DNA of 64,000 bases, taken from NCBI GenBank assembly GCA_028564705.1, contig JAPXFQ010002841.1, positions 143,501 to 207,500 on the forward strand, given 5' to 3'. The DNA comes from Apricaphanius iberus (taxonomy: Eukaryota; Chordata; Actinopteri; Cyprinodontiformes; Aphaniidae). Numbering within the stretch: the first letter of the stretch is position 1; every line of letters starts with the position of its first letter. Below are positions 40,259 through 51,945 of this stretch, piece after piece. Below the pieces are notes generated by a model. The model saw only the letters and a list, made by a program, of their open reading frames with translations, was not told the origin of the DNA and ran no database searches. A program made the translations under genes and the position numbers.

Positions 40259-40885
40259 AGATATATTTTAAGTGTTTATTTCTGTTTATTTTGATATTTA
40301 TGGGTTAAAGATCAGACATATTTTTTCCCCTCAGAATACTATCATACATAAGACCAAACGAAATGATCAGCCTACTGAAAAGTTAATGTACTCTTTGACA
40401 TATGCACTCAATGTATGGTTGGCCTTCTCTTTGCACAAACTGCTGTATCAATACCATATGGCATGAAGACAATGAGTTTGTGGCTGTGCTGAGGTATTAA
40501 GGAAGTCCATGTTGCTTTATTCATGGTCTTTAACTATTTTGCATTGTTGGCTTTAGTGTCTAAACGGCTGATGAAAAAAGCTTCTTAGATCCTGGATGGG
40601 GATTAAGAGAGTTTGCTGGCAATCAAGTGCAGTGATATTTTAAATCTGGTGGTGGAACGTTTGCTATGTGAGCCAGTGAAAGTCCAACTGAGAATTTTAA
40701 ATCACCATCTTCATAAAGTGTGTAACCAAAAGGGAAGCTTAAAAGTCTCAAGGAAGGTGGTTATACATATTTTAAACTATATAGGAACCACAGGGTCTCC
40801 ACACTAACATATCACATCGCTCCCCAAATCCTCATTGACTGTATAATCTTCACACTAAAACCTAAGAAACTTGGATTAGCAATAC
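40259..40885. other. intron, no feature recognised
   Basis: No recognisable feature. Confidence 0.45.
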
Positions 40886-41165
40886 AATCTGTCAGGAAAA
40901 CTTTGAACCACTGACCAACAGTACAGTCCTTTTTTCTTTTTGGCCCAAGTGAGATTCTTCTGACATTGTCTCTTGTTCAGTCGTGACTTAATGCAAGATA
41001 TAAAACAGCTGTAGTCTATGTATTGGATACTTATGTGTACGGTGGCTCTTAAAAGTGGAACTCCAACCACAGTTCCTGCTCGCTCTCCTTTAAAAGTCTT
41101 GAAGGAGTTTTGCTTCACAGTCATGTCAAGGCTCTCATTATCCCTTTTGCTTGGCCACATACAGT
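40886..41165 (-). pseudogene. Tc1-like transposase fragment, minus strand
   Basis: The minus strand reads a decayed Tc1 transposase from the end of the HTH region to just before the first catalytic Asp: KRDNESLDMTVKQNSFKTFK, then RLNKRQCQKNLTWAKKKK and a WSVVQSF resembling WSKVLFSD. No catalytic residues and no terminal repeats remain. Confidence 0.7.
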
Positions 41166-41759
41166 TCAATTCAGTTAAAAAAATTATTTATTGACCCCAA
41201 AGGAAAATATTGTTGTAGCTCAACCTAATTAATTCTTTAGGAAGTTGTATATCATGATGGCTGTGGACATGAAGGAGTTCCTGTAGCAGACTGTGTGGCA
41301 GCAAAACTGAAGAAGCCTCTGAATAAAGACACACTGTTGTTGTATGATAGTCTCGGGAAGAAGATGCTCAGGGTTGTTCATTATTTTTTATTTTATTAAC
41401 TTTCCTTTGCATCAAACCATCCTGTGGTTCCACGGGTTCCCACAGAACAAAAGCAGCCTTCTTTACTTTTTTTGGTTTGTATTGTTTTTGTTCCACCTAA
41501 CATTAAATTAACTTACTTTGATAGAGAACAGACTGCTTCCTTAACAATAACGTTTTATGACTTATCTTTATGGTGACTGGTGGGACAAGTATAAAACTGC
41601 AGTCTTCTTCATGAAAGTGTAGACCAATGAGATAAAATAATGTTTATGCATTAAAATCTTTTTTTATTGCTATGTATTAATACTAACATTTTCAATTAAG
41701 CTGATTCTTTGATTTTTTTCTAGAAAAAAAACATTTGAGATGCATGATACTTTATAATG

Positions 41760-41806
<47 letters not shown>

Positions 41807-42339
41807 TTTACTTTTTAAATTGAATTACTGATATAAATGATCTTTTCAGTGACATTCTAATCTAAGATACTACTCATGTTGCAATGCCTTCTTGCTTCTG
41901 GTATCATTGTTCAAGTTTTAGCTGTACCCAGAACAGCTAAACATTAACAACTTTTTGTTCATCAGCACCAGATAAATAACGTTTGGAATAGAACATAATC
42001 TTAATAAAACTGTACAATGTGTTAAATGATGAAATTAACCCAGTCGAATCTTGGGCTTCGCAGGATGGTTAACGGACAAACTTAGAATGAATGAATGCCA
42101 ACGGTAAAAATGTGTATTATTATGGAGTTTAGAGTTCTTTAATTTTCTCTTTGGTATTATGTTGAAGTGGAGGCCAATAATTAAATATATACAAACATGT
42201 TTTTGATGCAGAAATAGGTGGGATTTTTTAATTATCTTTTGGAGCAGGAAAGAACAGAGCACTGATCTTTCCTGAAAGTAATTATTTCTCACATGTTTTA
42301 TTTTCACATTTTTTATTATTTATTTGCAAGGCAGCTTAC
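41166..42339. other. intron, with a (TA)n microsatellite
   Basis: Apart from the TA tract at 41762-41802 nothing is recognised. Confidence 0.45.
41762..41802. repeat. (TA)n microsatellite
   Basis: About 20 TA units. Confidence 0.95.
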
Positions 42340-42511
42340 CTCTCCCACCATCCCATTCCAGACATTATTGATCTTCTTGCCATGCTTGCCATTGGTAACC
42401 AGGTACAAGTCATATGTGAATTTGACATACTTGGAAATCTTCTTCAGAATGTCAATGCAGAAACCTTTGCAACACTTTTTGATATATGTTCCACCAGCCT
42501 CGGTTGTGTTG
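42340..42511 (-). CDS. grin2a: grin2a exon: S1 ligand-binding segment
   Basis: A 172-bp exon begins with C after TTATTGTAG. It completes an Asp codon with GA from the previous exon and ends in phase 0 at GGAGAG before GTAAGC. The 57 complete codons include [17 protein letters not shown] and [18 protein letters not shown]. The His of GKHGKK corresponds to the glutamate-contacting His485 of GluN2A (established numbering). [12 protein letters not shown] is 2A-like; GluN2B has INGTWNG here. The short stretch NTTEAGGTY just after the intron is the variable S1 loop. The exon sits about 4.1 kb downstream of the previous one. Confidence 0.97.
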
Positions 42512-43856
42512 CTACAATAACACAAAAATAAAGACCATTATAACTCAGTTTGAGCATTATCTTGCTTAGTGACATGCAAAAAATATATACATGTTTTAAT
42601 ACAACATTTAACAGAGAGAAAATCATGATTGCAACAAGAATCTTTCTTTCTTTTTTTCTGGTTAAACACACTAATACCTCTGATGCTTGTAACTTTCACA
42701 AACAACCTCCCCTTTAATCCTTTTGAAGCTATAGATTTGGATCATTCTGCCTTGGAATGGCAAAGTACTTTAAAACAAAGTTCCTTCCCTCCTTCTCCCG
42801 TGTGTCCCGTCAAGGAGGACTTGACAGCATTGCATCTGCAAGCGTCTTGCCATCTGTGTGCATGAATCTGAGCGCAGCAGAGTTCAGAAACTTCTCAGTC
42901 ACACAAACAAACACAAATCCATGTATGGTGTGCATTGATGCTCAAAAGTCCACTTCAACTTTCAGCCACCTGGGAGTCTCATTTAACTTTTAAATTTGTG
43001 CTAATTAGAGGACGCTAACATCGTCCTTTGATTAAACATCCCAACTTGACAAAGAGTGAGAGAGAGCAAAAAAAAAAAAAAAAAGTGCTGGCTTTGACTT
43101 TGCAGTTCCACTCTGTTCTATTTCACCAAAGTACACTTGGGAGTGCATGACCTCCATAGTCTAAATGCCAACAATCAGTGAAAAAATGTATCAAAGTGGC
43201 ATTACTTACTATTTTCGAACTGCTTTGATTGCACAGTTGTCTCACTGCAACTGGACTTTTGGATATAATCTCACCTAGGGGTGCTTTCTGTGCAAAATGG
43301 TAAATACTGCAGTTTAAAATAAAATAGATATTTATCAGGATAGAAAACAAGAGAAAGTAATGTCATATAGGTAAATTTGTAAAAATCTAAAATTGTGCCA
43401 ATATAATTAGCTTATGTTTCCTATTATAAAAAAAAAATTAATCTTTAGAAAAAAAAAACATTTATCTTGCATAGATTGGGACAAGTGACTTAATTTAAAT
43501 GTGTCTTTCTCCTAAAAAAGGGAATTCTGACAGTTTTTCCTGGCATTGATTTTGTGTACTTTCTTTCCATTTGTTTTCTTATAGTACAGTATCCTTGGTT
43601 CAGTGCCTCTTATTTAAGCTGTTTCTATTATCCAAGCAGGGACAAAATGTGGAGCTATTGCTGTCATTAACTTTGTAGACTTGTTTTGTTGAAAAGTAGT
43701 TCTACATGATTGTGTTTTACATCTCAAAGCCTTTGACCATGCTATTGCTCCAGGAATCATGTGTGCTCTCTTTTTTTCTTTTTACTTTTTCCTGAGTTCA
43801 TTTGGAGTTTCATGGAGATGGGGCCTTATACTAAGCCACTGAGCCTATTTGTGCTG

Positions 43857-43860
<4 letters not shown>

Positions 43861-43916
<56 letters not shown>
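43861..43916. repeat. (TA)n microsatellite
   Basis: About 28 AT units. Confidence 0.95.
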
Positions 43917-43918
<2 letters not shown>

Positions 43919-44042
43919 AATCCAATTGATTAGAATACATATTATGCATTTGATTAAATTGGCTTAGAGTAATTGGATATCGATCTGACTATATAATTGG
44001 ATTTATTTTACTGTATTCATATGTATTAATTTGACTGATCTG

Positions 44043-44113
44043 CAATAGACTGGTGACTTGTCAAGGTTCGACCTCTCGCCTGATGACTGCTGAAAGTCGG
44101 CACCATGAGCTTT
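44043..44113 (+). repeat. fragment of the tRNA-type SINE body
   Basis: Contains decayed forms of the GACTGGTGACTTGTC, CCTCTCGCC and GACTGCTGAAAGTCGGCACC words found in the SINE copies at 14.2, 34.9 and 58.3 kb. Confidence 0.5.
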
Positions 44114-46624
44114 TTTATTATTATTTTTATCGTTTCATTAATTTAGAAAAACACAGCAGTATTTTTTGGTGTTGTTGCAAAACGTATCTCGTTAAGTAAA
44201 AAAATGTGATTTTCTTTACTTTTTTTATAAAATTATCTTGTTAGTTCTGAAAACAGAGCCATATTATTTTGTATAACTTACCCTGTTAATTAATAACACA
44301 GAGCTTTTTATTTTATTTCAAGTGAATGAAATTTTGTTCCATACAAAAGTGGCAAAAAAAAAGAAACTACATTAGGTTCAATCTTGTTCACCAGTGTCAT
44401 CCAAAAATATATAGACCAGAACTTTTAAATCACATTTCATAAACACATTGCAGTACAGGGACTAAGAATATTTGATATAAGAGATGCTGTTTGTGAAGTT
44501 CTTTCTGAGGCTGTTTGTGAAGTTGTCAGGTCATCTTCACACAGTAACACTATAGGGCCGAAGGGGTCTCCAGAGAGGGCTTTGAGGGGCTATGTATGAT
44601 TGTGTGTTTCAGAGAGTATGGCTTTTTCCCAGGGAAAGCCTGGATGAGTGGATTCATGTTTCTGCATGCACGGATTCCCTTCAAACCCCAGTCCAACTTT
44701 TCTGCTACCCCCCATTTACAGCCTCTTTCATCCCTTCCATCTAAACCTCTTTCTCCAAATGGACACCATGGATGCTTGAGTGGGAATTGTGCTGTGGGAG
44801 GGAGGAACAGGGCTGAATGCATTGGTCTGTGAGTGGACATGTAGCAACAGGGAGCGTTTATGAACTTCTCAATGTGTGTTTGTGCTCATCCTTGGAGATG
44901 CTTTATTCTCTGCCCTACTTCACAGTGATTCTAGATGATAATCTCTTTCAGCCTCTTTCCTGAGACCCCCATTACTGTTTAATCATCTCTCTCACTCTGT
45001 GTAGCTTGTACTATAAACCGTTATGGTGAAAACTGTGACACAACTGCAGCATTTTCTTTTCACATGGTCTTTTTTTTACAAAAAAACATTTTTATTATCT
45101 TTTTGCACACTAATCTAAAGACAATTTTATTTTTATTGTCATACTGTGTGAAACAATGATTGTGTCAGCCTAATTTCTTTAGCTGCAACAGTTCACAATT
45201 TATATTGATGAAAAAAATATCACAAGTTTAGGTATATTGCATGTATCACTAGGACAAATTCCCTACATTTGGGCCTTTAAAGATTTATAGACATCATTCT
45301 CTTTTAAGGTTAAACTTAAAATAAACCTTACTATAAAAAGGACATTTAAAAAAAGGAACTGGCTGAAAAAAAATTAATTTGGGAGATTTCCTTCAATCCA
45401 CAAAGGTTTAAAATAACATATACAAACCCAAATAGATACAGTACATTAAGTGCCACCAACATTTGGATGAATGTTTCTAGGCATTTTTAAACCAAAAAAT
45501 CTGTTTCTTTGTAGTGAGTGAAAGGACTCTGGTGTAACACTGGCAGAAAACATGTCCACTCAAACCAGCAGAATTGGTCAATCTTGTTTTAATTAGTTTG
45601 TTTCCTGGAAGTGACTGTGTTTTTTAAAAACATAGTCTACATTTTTTTTCTTTCATTTTGGTTGAGGTCAGGGTTATTCCAATTGCTTAACCAACCTAAT
45701 CTGAAACGTTTTTTTGTTTTTTTCAATTGGATGCAGCATTACTTTCTTGGACCCAGTTGCTCTCAAGTTTTGGCAATATAAATCTGTACCATTTGGAGGG
45801 AGACCTTTGTTTCCATTGTTCAATTATATTTGTTTGTCCAAAAGTACAGTTAGAAACGAAAAAGAACAAAAGCATGATTCTACGACTACCACACTTGAAA
45901 CTTGGGAAAGTGTGAAATTTAAACAACTTATTTTGACTCCTCCAAAAATATTTCTTGACCCATCTGAAAGTGACATTTTTGGTCAGATCATTTGCACCGT
46001 ATGGAAACTTTTAATCAGAACTGCGCATGTATATTGCAAGAGACTGTTGCATAGCAGCTACAGTTAAAGGTCTGAGAGTCTTCCTTTATGTCCTCTAATG
46101 TGCTTCTCTGTGGAGATATGATATATTATCAAGTTACTAAAAAACCCAGTTACAAGCTTTGATTCAGCATTACCCAAGCTGCTTAGTGACATGGTCGCAT
46201 AATGTGTTTGCCTAGAAACCAGCCAAAAGCTAGAAAATTTGTTTAGAAAGGAAGTAAAGTGCTTAGTTCAGCAGTTGCCTCCATTTTCAGTGGGAGGAAA
46301 GAAGCTGCTGCATAGGTCGAATACTGCAACTCTGTCACTGCTCATGACAGGGGGAGAGAGCAACACAGCAACAGTGCTGAAATCACTGGAAAATGTGTCA
46401 TGCATTTTTAACACCGTAATTCTTTTTGGCTCATTATGACTTATATGATGAGGTGTTTTTCAAAAATCTCCATACCCTTTGAACTCTTTCATATCTTTTC
46501 ACATTATAACCATAGACAATGTATTTTAGTGGGACTCGATGGTATAGACCAGCACTAAACAAAAAGAAACAAAAAAGAAACAAACAAAAAAAAAAACTTA
46601 CAGGGAAACCAGCATCAAACTTAC

Positions 46625-46827
46625 TCTTTGATATGCTTCCTGCAGGGTACAGAGTTCCTCATACAGGTACCAGTAAGTCTTTCAACATCCTCCACAATAA
46701 CAAAAGGTTTCTCCTCTAAGGTGACGATGGACAGGTGATTGTCGTCAAGCTCAGCATCACCAAAAGAGTTGAACCGTGGCCAGACAGGGTACTTCAGTGA
46801 CAGGCTGCGATTTTCAAGTTTCCCCAT
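46625..46827 (-). CDS. grin2a: grin2a exon: end of amino-terminal domain and start of S1
   Basis: A 203-bp exon starts in phase 0 after a polypyrimidine tract and AACAG, and ends with AAAGA before GTAAGT. It reads [19 protein letters not shown]..., with the family landmark [12 protein letters not shown] followed by [11 protein letters not shown], and ends at [10 protein letters not shown]. This is the linker into the ligand-binding domain and the first strands of S1. Two cysteines (GTCMRN and VPCRK) belong to the conserved S1 disulfide set. The ATG at the exon start is in-frame coding, not a start codon, since the family continues upstream (VGKW-type sequence). No upstream exon was found between 46828 and 64000. 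Certainty is very high for the family and moderate for 2A over 2B at this exon alone. Confidence 0.96.
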
Positions 46828-48694
46828 CTGTTAAGAAGGACAGGAGAAGGAAAAGAAAATTACAAATATGTTCCTAAAAGTTGCATATATAGCATCTTAA
46901 GCAAATATAATTGGATGGATTTCTGTAAATATGCCAATTTAAGTTAGGTATACCTTAATGCTGTGGCTGTAATTTGGTGTGGATCTCTAAATGGACATCA
47001 GTGATGTAAACTACTGAGCTACACTGCTGTAAGCTGCTACAGGAAAATGTAATTGAAAAAAATAAAATCCTGCCTAAGGATATATTTTTTAAACTTTTCT
47101 ATTTTATTCGTAGTGTTTTAACTTCTTCCAGATCATCCATTGGCCACAACAATTTAAGAGCAACAGTTACATATACAGGCATGGTTGTATTTCTTGCCTT
47201 AGCATGTAAAGTATTGTTTTTAGCAGCAGTTTTATTAGTTATGTATAAGTGATGTCACTGATTCCACTATTGAAGAGCTTTACCAATCGATATCTCTCTG
47301 GAGATATCGATGTGTGGGCCAGCGAGTCTCTGTAATTCTGTCAGATAGAGAAGGTAAAGAGAAAAATAGCAACAGACACAAAGGTTTTGCATGAATTTCA
47401 AACATTAATAATACAGGAGAGTACAAAACACGCAAACTTCCCCTCCGTTTTTGGTCGTTTTTGGCATGAACTCCATTTTTAAGCAAAGTTTATATTATTT
47501 CAAACTAGTTTAAATGCTAGTTTAAAGGCTTAAGCGATCTTTCTTTTTCCAATCCAAATTCAGTTTTGCTGTCTGTTTAGGATCAGTTTCCTGTTGGAAC
47601 TGTCAAGTTGTTGATTTGATGTTAAAGTTATGTTAAACCACAAATAGAAATATAAACATTTAAAATGTATTCATCATGCATCTTCCAGCAATGCCCTTGT
47701 CAGTTGGATGAGCCCTGGCCTTTTCACCACAGTTGCCTCTATATGCCTGTAAATTCACTTAAAAACCTAGTGTCGAAAAAGTAGATTTCCCGACTGCTTT
47801 CCAATGTAAGCTGCGTAATGGTGTCATGCACGTTCACACTGAGGTGTAGTGTGTGCTATCTCCATCATAAACAACTGCGGAGCAAGAGGTAACTGAAGGA
47901 TGGATTCAGCAGAACAGACAGCAGCTTTAGCACCAGCAATACTCCAGCCCAGACCCCAGCTAAACTTATACTGCAGTAACATTTCTTACCTCAGCTGAAG
48001 TCATGGCTGCAAACCAGTAAATTGTCCAAGACGGGACTGACTCAGCTGTTGTTTCTGTGCATTCGGGAGTGAGCACACACAGCATGTCTGCCTCATCCAC
48101 GAGCTTACTATTCAGGCTGCAGTTATGCCTTTGGCCAGAGGGGGCACTTGCAAGTAAAAAAACTTTCAAACTTCGCAATATTGCTTTTAGAAGAAGAATT
48201 TGAGGCTAGACTTCAATCTACATCCGCTTTGTAAAGTTCACTGATATTAAGCCTTGATGATACCACCACCATGTGTTAGTTAGTTCAATATTCTCAGGGT
48301 TGAAAGACCCACCTTTAACTCTTCCAAACATTTACCATGGTAATGTGGCCAAGTGGCCCAATCATTGCTTTGTCTGACTGTAAAACTTTTTCTCTAGAAA
48401 CTATTTTATTTTTCTGCATTAAGAACTACACATTTCACTTTGTAACTCAGATATTAGAGTCTGGAATCTGTTTATTGAAACTTGGCTAAACAGTTTACCA
48501 CATATCAGAATGCTGGAGTTACTTAGTTTGGAAAAGTGCCTCATATGGTAGCGTTAGAGTTGAAAGCAAGGAACGGACCACCCACTAACAATGACTTTTG
48601 GGCTTGCAAAGAATGGACTCCACAGTAAGAAATAGACTGTGTCCATAAAGACTATGCAACTTTTTATAGCCAAATAGATAATAAATAATAAATC
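46828..48694. other. upstream grin2a intron, no feature recognised
   Basis: No GluN2 amino-terminal-domain exon could be found here. A GC-richer patch at 47700-48180 has no assigned family. Confidence 0.4.
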
Positions 48695-48696
48695 TA

Positions 48697-49225
48697 CCGT
48701 ATTTTTCGGATTATAAATCACAGTTTTTTTCATAGTTTGGCCGGGGGTGCGACTTACACTCAGGAGCGATTTATGTGTGAAATTATTAACACATTTGAAA
48801 AAACCAAGGAAAGGCAGAGTTCGATTGTCAATCAAATTCAGGGATTGCGAGGAGGGGAGTTCAAAAAGTGTCCAGCACAGTCTTAGAACGAAGGAACAGC
48901 TTCTCTCTTTACAAAGTCAGCGGAGGACCTCACGCTTCGATCAGTAGCGGCAGAGAGCCCAGCTGGCAGCTGTGCGTGGATATTTCAACCAGCTCGCTTC
49001 AGTGCTGCGGCTCCTCCTATTTATCTAGGCGTCCAGGAGGAGCCAAGGTCGTTTTGAGTGAGTGTTTTTTCACCCAGCTGGGATGGATTTTATCAAATAA
49101 ATTTCCCCATGAAATGCAACTTATACTCCAGTGTGCTCTATATATATGTTTTTTTCCTTCTTTATTATACATTTTCGGCTGGCGCGATTTATACTCTGGA
49201 GCGATTTATAATCCGAAAAATACGG
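48697..49225. mobile_element. TA-flanked MITE with CCGTATTTTTCGG ends
   Basis: TA lies at both borders (48695-48696, 49226-49227). The left end CCGTATTTTTCGGATTATAA is matched by the reverse complement of the right end TTATAATCCGAAAAATACGG, a 20-bp perfect terminal repeat. Sub-terminal repeats (GAGCGATTTAT) occur at both ends. This is the well-known vertebrate MITE type whose ends read CCGTATTTTTCGGA. It is non-coding and 529 bp long. Confidence 0.88.
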
Positions 49226-49227
49226 TA

Positions 49228-50614
49228 CTCAAAAGACTGTCCTCTGAGCTCAAATGTATATAGGATTGTTGACTGCTGTTGCTTACAAGAAATTGAACAC
49301 TTGAGAATAGATCATGCCCTATAGAAAATGTTTTCTTAATTTTCAAGAGGTGTTTTATTTCGAAGCAGGCAGCACGTTCTTGGTTAGCACCCTCTTAGTC
49401 TATAGTGATCCAAAAATTGCAACACTGCCAAATTGTGGACTATTATAAAGCTGACTATAAAAACAAACAATTTAAATAAACTTTCCCAGTTTCAACAACC
49501 CTCGGCACGGTGCCTAGTTGAGCATGTGGTTGAGTCACCCTAAATTCAAAGTTATAGATTCAATTCATGTTTGTGAAAATGAGTCAAGTTGTATATATTG
49601 AAGAATCATCACACCCTGAAAGAAAGCAGTGGCTCATAAGTAGAAATGTGTAGATATTCAGTAACAGATACCTTTAAACGCAAAAAAATCAAAGCATGGT
49701 CAATATTTCCTCAATGAAGTAGGGCTATAATTCATCTTTATGGTACTCAACTTATAAAAAAGAAACAAAAAAAAGAAAAACAAGGCAACCTACCAGCTGA
49801 TAGTTGGCTATCGCAGTTCAATTTAATATTTTGTTTTCTTTTTAAGGTATCCCCGTGGTACTTTTAGATGATTCACAGATCAGTTTTAATCTGGTCTCTC
49901 CTTTGACCCTGGATTCTTGAGACAGTGTTGTTACCCATGGACACATAATACTCACACACTGCTGATTCCATGCCCCCATGCTTGGCTGAGTCATTAACAG
50001 GCAAGCAGAGAGGAGGAAATAAAATTAGCATTTTAATTGTTTTGCTTTGAGTGGTTTTCTACCCTTTGACAGGGATTAGAGACTCTTCCCCGCTCGTAGC
50101 CTGCAAGACTGTCAACAGCTCACTCTGCTGTTAGCCGCAGCCCTTGATGTGTATGTGTGTGTGTGTAGGAATTTGTGTCAAAAAGAGAGAAGCAGGACAG
50201 TATGTCGAGGTGCAGTTCTCTAGTGTGTCACCTTCACTCTCTGGGGATTGTACAGTTTTGGCTATCTGTCTTAGACCAGCTGTTTTGTATTTCACATGTG
50301 AGTGACTGCGTCTACAGACACACATGCTTGTGTCAATCAAAAAAGGGACTAGTAATGAAAAAAAACAGGGCTTAGGGTGAATAAGAAAGACAAAAGCATT
50401 GACATTACTGACTACAGTAGTAATTATAAATTGTATTTTGTAATATTTCATGGCCTTAGATTAAATTATGCAAGGTGTCTTATAAAAGTCTTAATTAATT
50501 TTGATATATTTGAGTTTGTTTGTGCATAGCATAATACTTTTTGAATTATGTGAATGACCTTAAGGTAACTTAGGTAGATCAGCAAAACTGAAGACTGAGA
50601 AAGGAGGCCATTTC
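49228..50614. other. intron, no feature recognised
   Basis: AT-rich, with a TG run at 50148-50167. Confidence 0.45.
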
Positions 50615-50619
50615 CCAAC

Positions 50620-50949
50620 TGTCATGATCCGTCCCTGTCTGTGTTGTTTATTCCTCCTTGTTTCCTCCCAGTCTGTTTTAGTTACTTAGTCCTAGTTTGT
50701 TTCACCTGTTGTCTTATTAGTCCTCCCTGTGTTTTCTGCCTCTGCTCCCAGGTGTTCCACGTTTCCTAATTACCCTCCCCACAGTATATATACCCTTCTG
50801 TGTCTGTCTGTCCTCGTCGGGTCGTTGTTGTCGCTACCTCCCCTAGTTCTCTGTGCTTCTCGTCTTTTTTTGGACAATTAATAAACATGGGCCGTAAGAG
50901 CCACAAACGCCGCTCCGCATCTGGGTCCTCCTTGAGCCTAAACATGACA
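50620..50949 (+). repeat. 5' LTR
   Basis: 330 bp, TG...CA ends inside a 7-bp inverted terminus (TGTCATG/CATGACA). It contains TATATATA (50785-50792) as a likely promoter and AATAAA (50880-50885) as a polyadenylation signal. Just after that signal it contains an ATG (50887) that opens the internal reading frame. Confidence 0.95.
50785..50792 (+). promoter_or_regulatory. TATA box of the 5' LTR
   Basis: TATATATA about 100 bp upstream of AATAAA, matching the usual U3/R layout. The second copy is at 54492-54499. Confidence 0.7.
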
Positions 50950-51945
50950 GTACGACCCGACCAACTGGACCCAGCGGATTTCTATTCAGACTCACCTTTT
51001 TGTGGTTCGCGGCTGGCCCTCTGTCCGCCCGGAGTTGGGCCCCGTCGTCGTGAGGGGGGCGGCCTCCCCGCTCCTTGGGTTTTGGGCCATCGTGTCGCTC
51101 CTAAGCGCCCTCCTGGGAACACGGCTGCTGTTTCCCCAGCATTTCTCCTTGCCTCCATGTATGACGATTCGGAGGAGGAGGATGACGGTTTCCCGGATTT
51201 CTTTTCGGACTCCCTGGATGACGAGCTGGACTTCTGCAGCGGCGCCCAGGGTGCGCCGGTTTCTCCACGGCTTTCCGCCTCCTGGTCCGGCCGGTCGTCC
51301 TCCCTGGCCCCTTCCACCGGTCCTCCACCTGTCTCCGGTCCCTCTGAGGCTGGTCTTCGTCCTGCTTCTCGGAGTCGAGGGAGGAGGCGTCGCCGAGCTG
51401 CTCCATCTTCGCTTCAGGGGAGCTCCGCTTCCTCCTGCCGCCAGCAGCCAGTTTCGGGTCTGCCTCCTCAATCCCTTCGGCACCACCGGGTGTCGGTCTG
51501 TTCCCAGCCGGCCTGTCCTCGTCCACCTCTGCCGGTCTCGGCTCGCTGTCCTCCGCCGCAGGGGAGCGCGGCTTCCTCTCTCCTCTCTCTGGAGCGGGCC
51601 GCCCCTGGTGGCACTTCGGTGGCGGATGCTTGCCCCGGCGTCCAGCCTTCTGTTTCGAGCTCCCGGCCGCTGCAGCCCTCTTCCGCGGTCGCTTGCTCGG
51701 TGCGTCCGGCCGCGGGGCTTCACGCTGGCACCGGTGGAGGTGGCGCCATCTGGCGGCCGTCGACTGAAGCGGACTTTGAGGTGTTGTTTGGGGAATTCAG
51801 GAATGACTCTGGGATGCTTGAGAGCATCTTTGAACTCTATTATGAGTTCGTTCGGAACAAAGGAAAGAGTTCCGTAAGGAATGTTGAGCCCAGGTCCCCT
51901 GTGGAGACTGTATTTGAGCGCTCTTCAGAGGCTCACCTGGAACCC

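Larger units (their letters stand above)
42512..46624. other. intron between the first two S1 exons
   Basis: The intron holds a TA microsatellite (43861-43916) and a small SINE-tail scrap (44043-44113). A 117-codon frame at 45714-46067 is unassigned. No alternative exon is evident. Confidence 0.45.

Noticed and set aside
45714..46067. 117-codon plus-strand frame that looks faintly LINE-like
   Set aside because: No motif of endonuclease or reverse transcriptase can be pointed to, so it is left as intron sequence.
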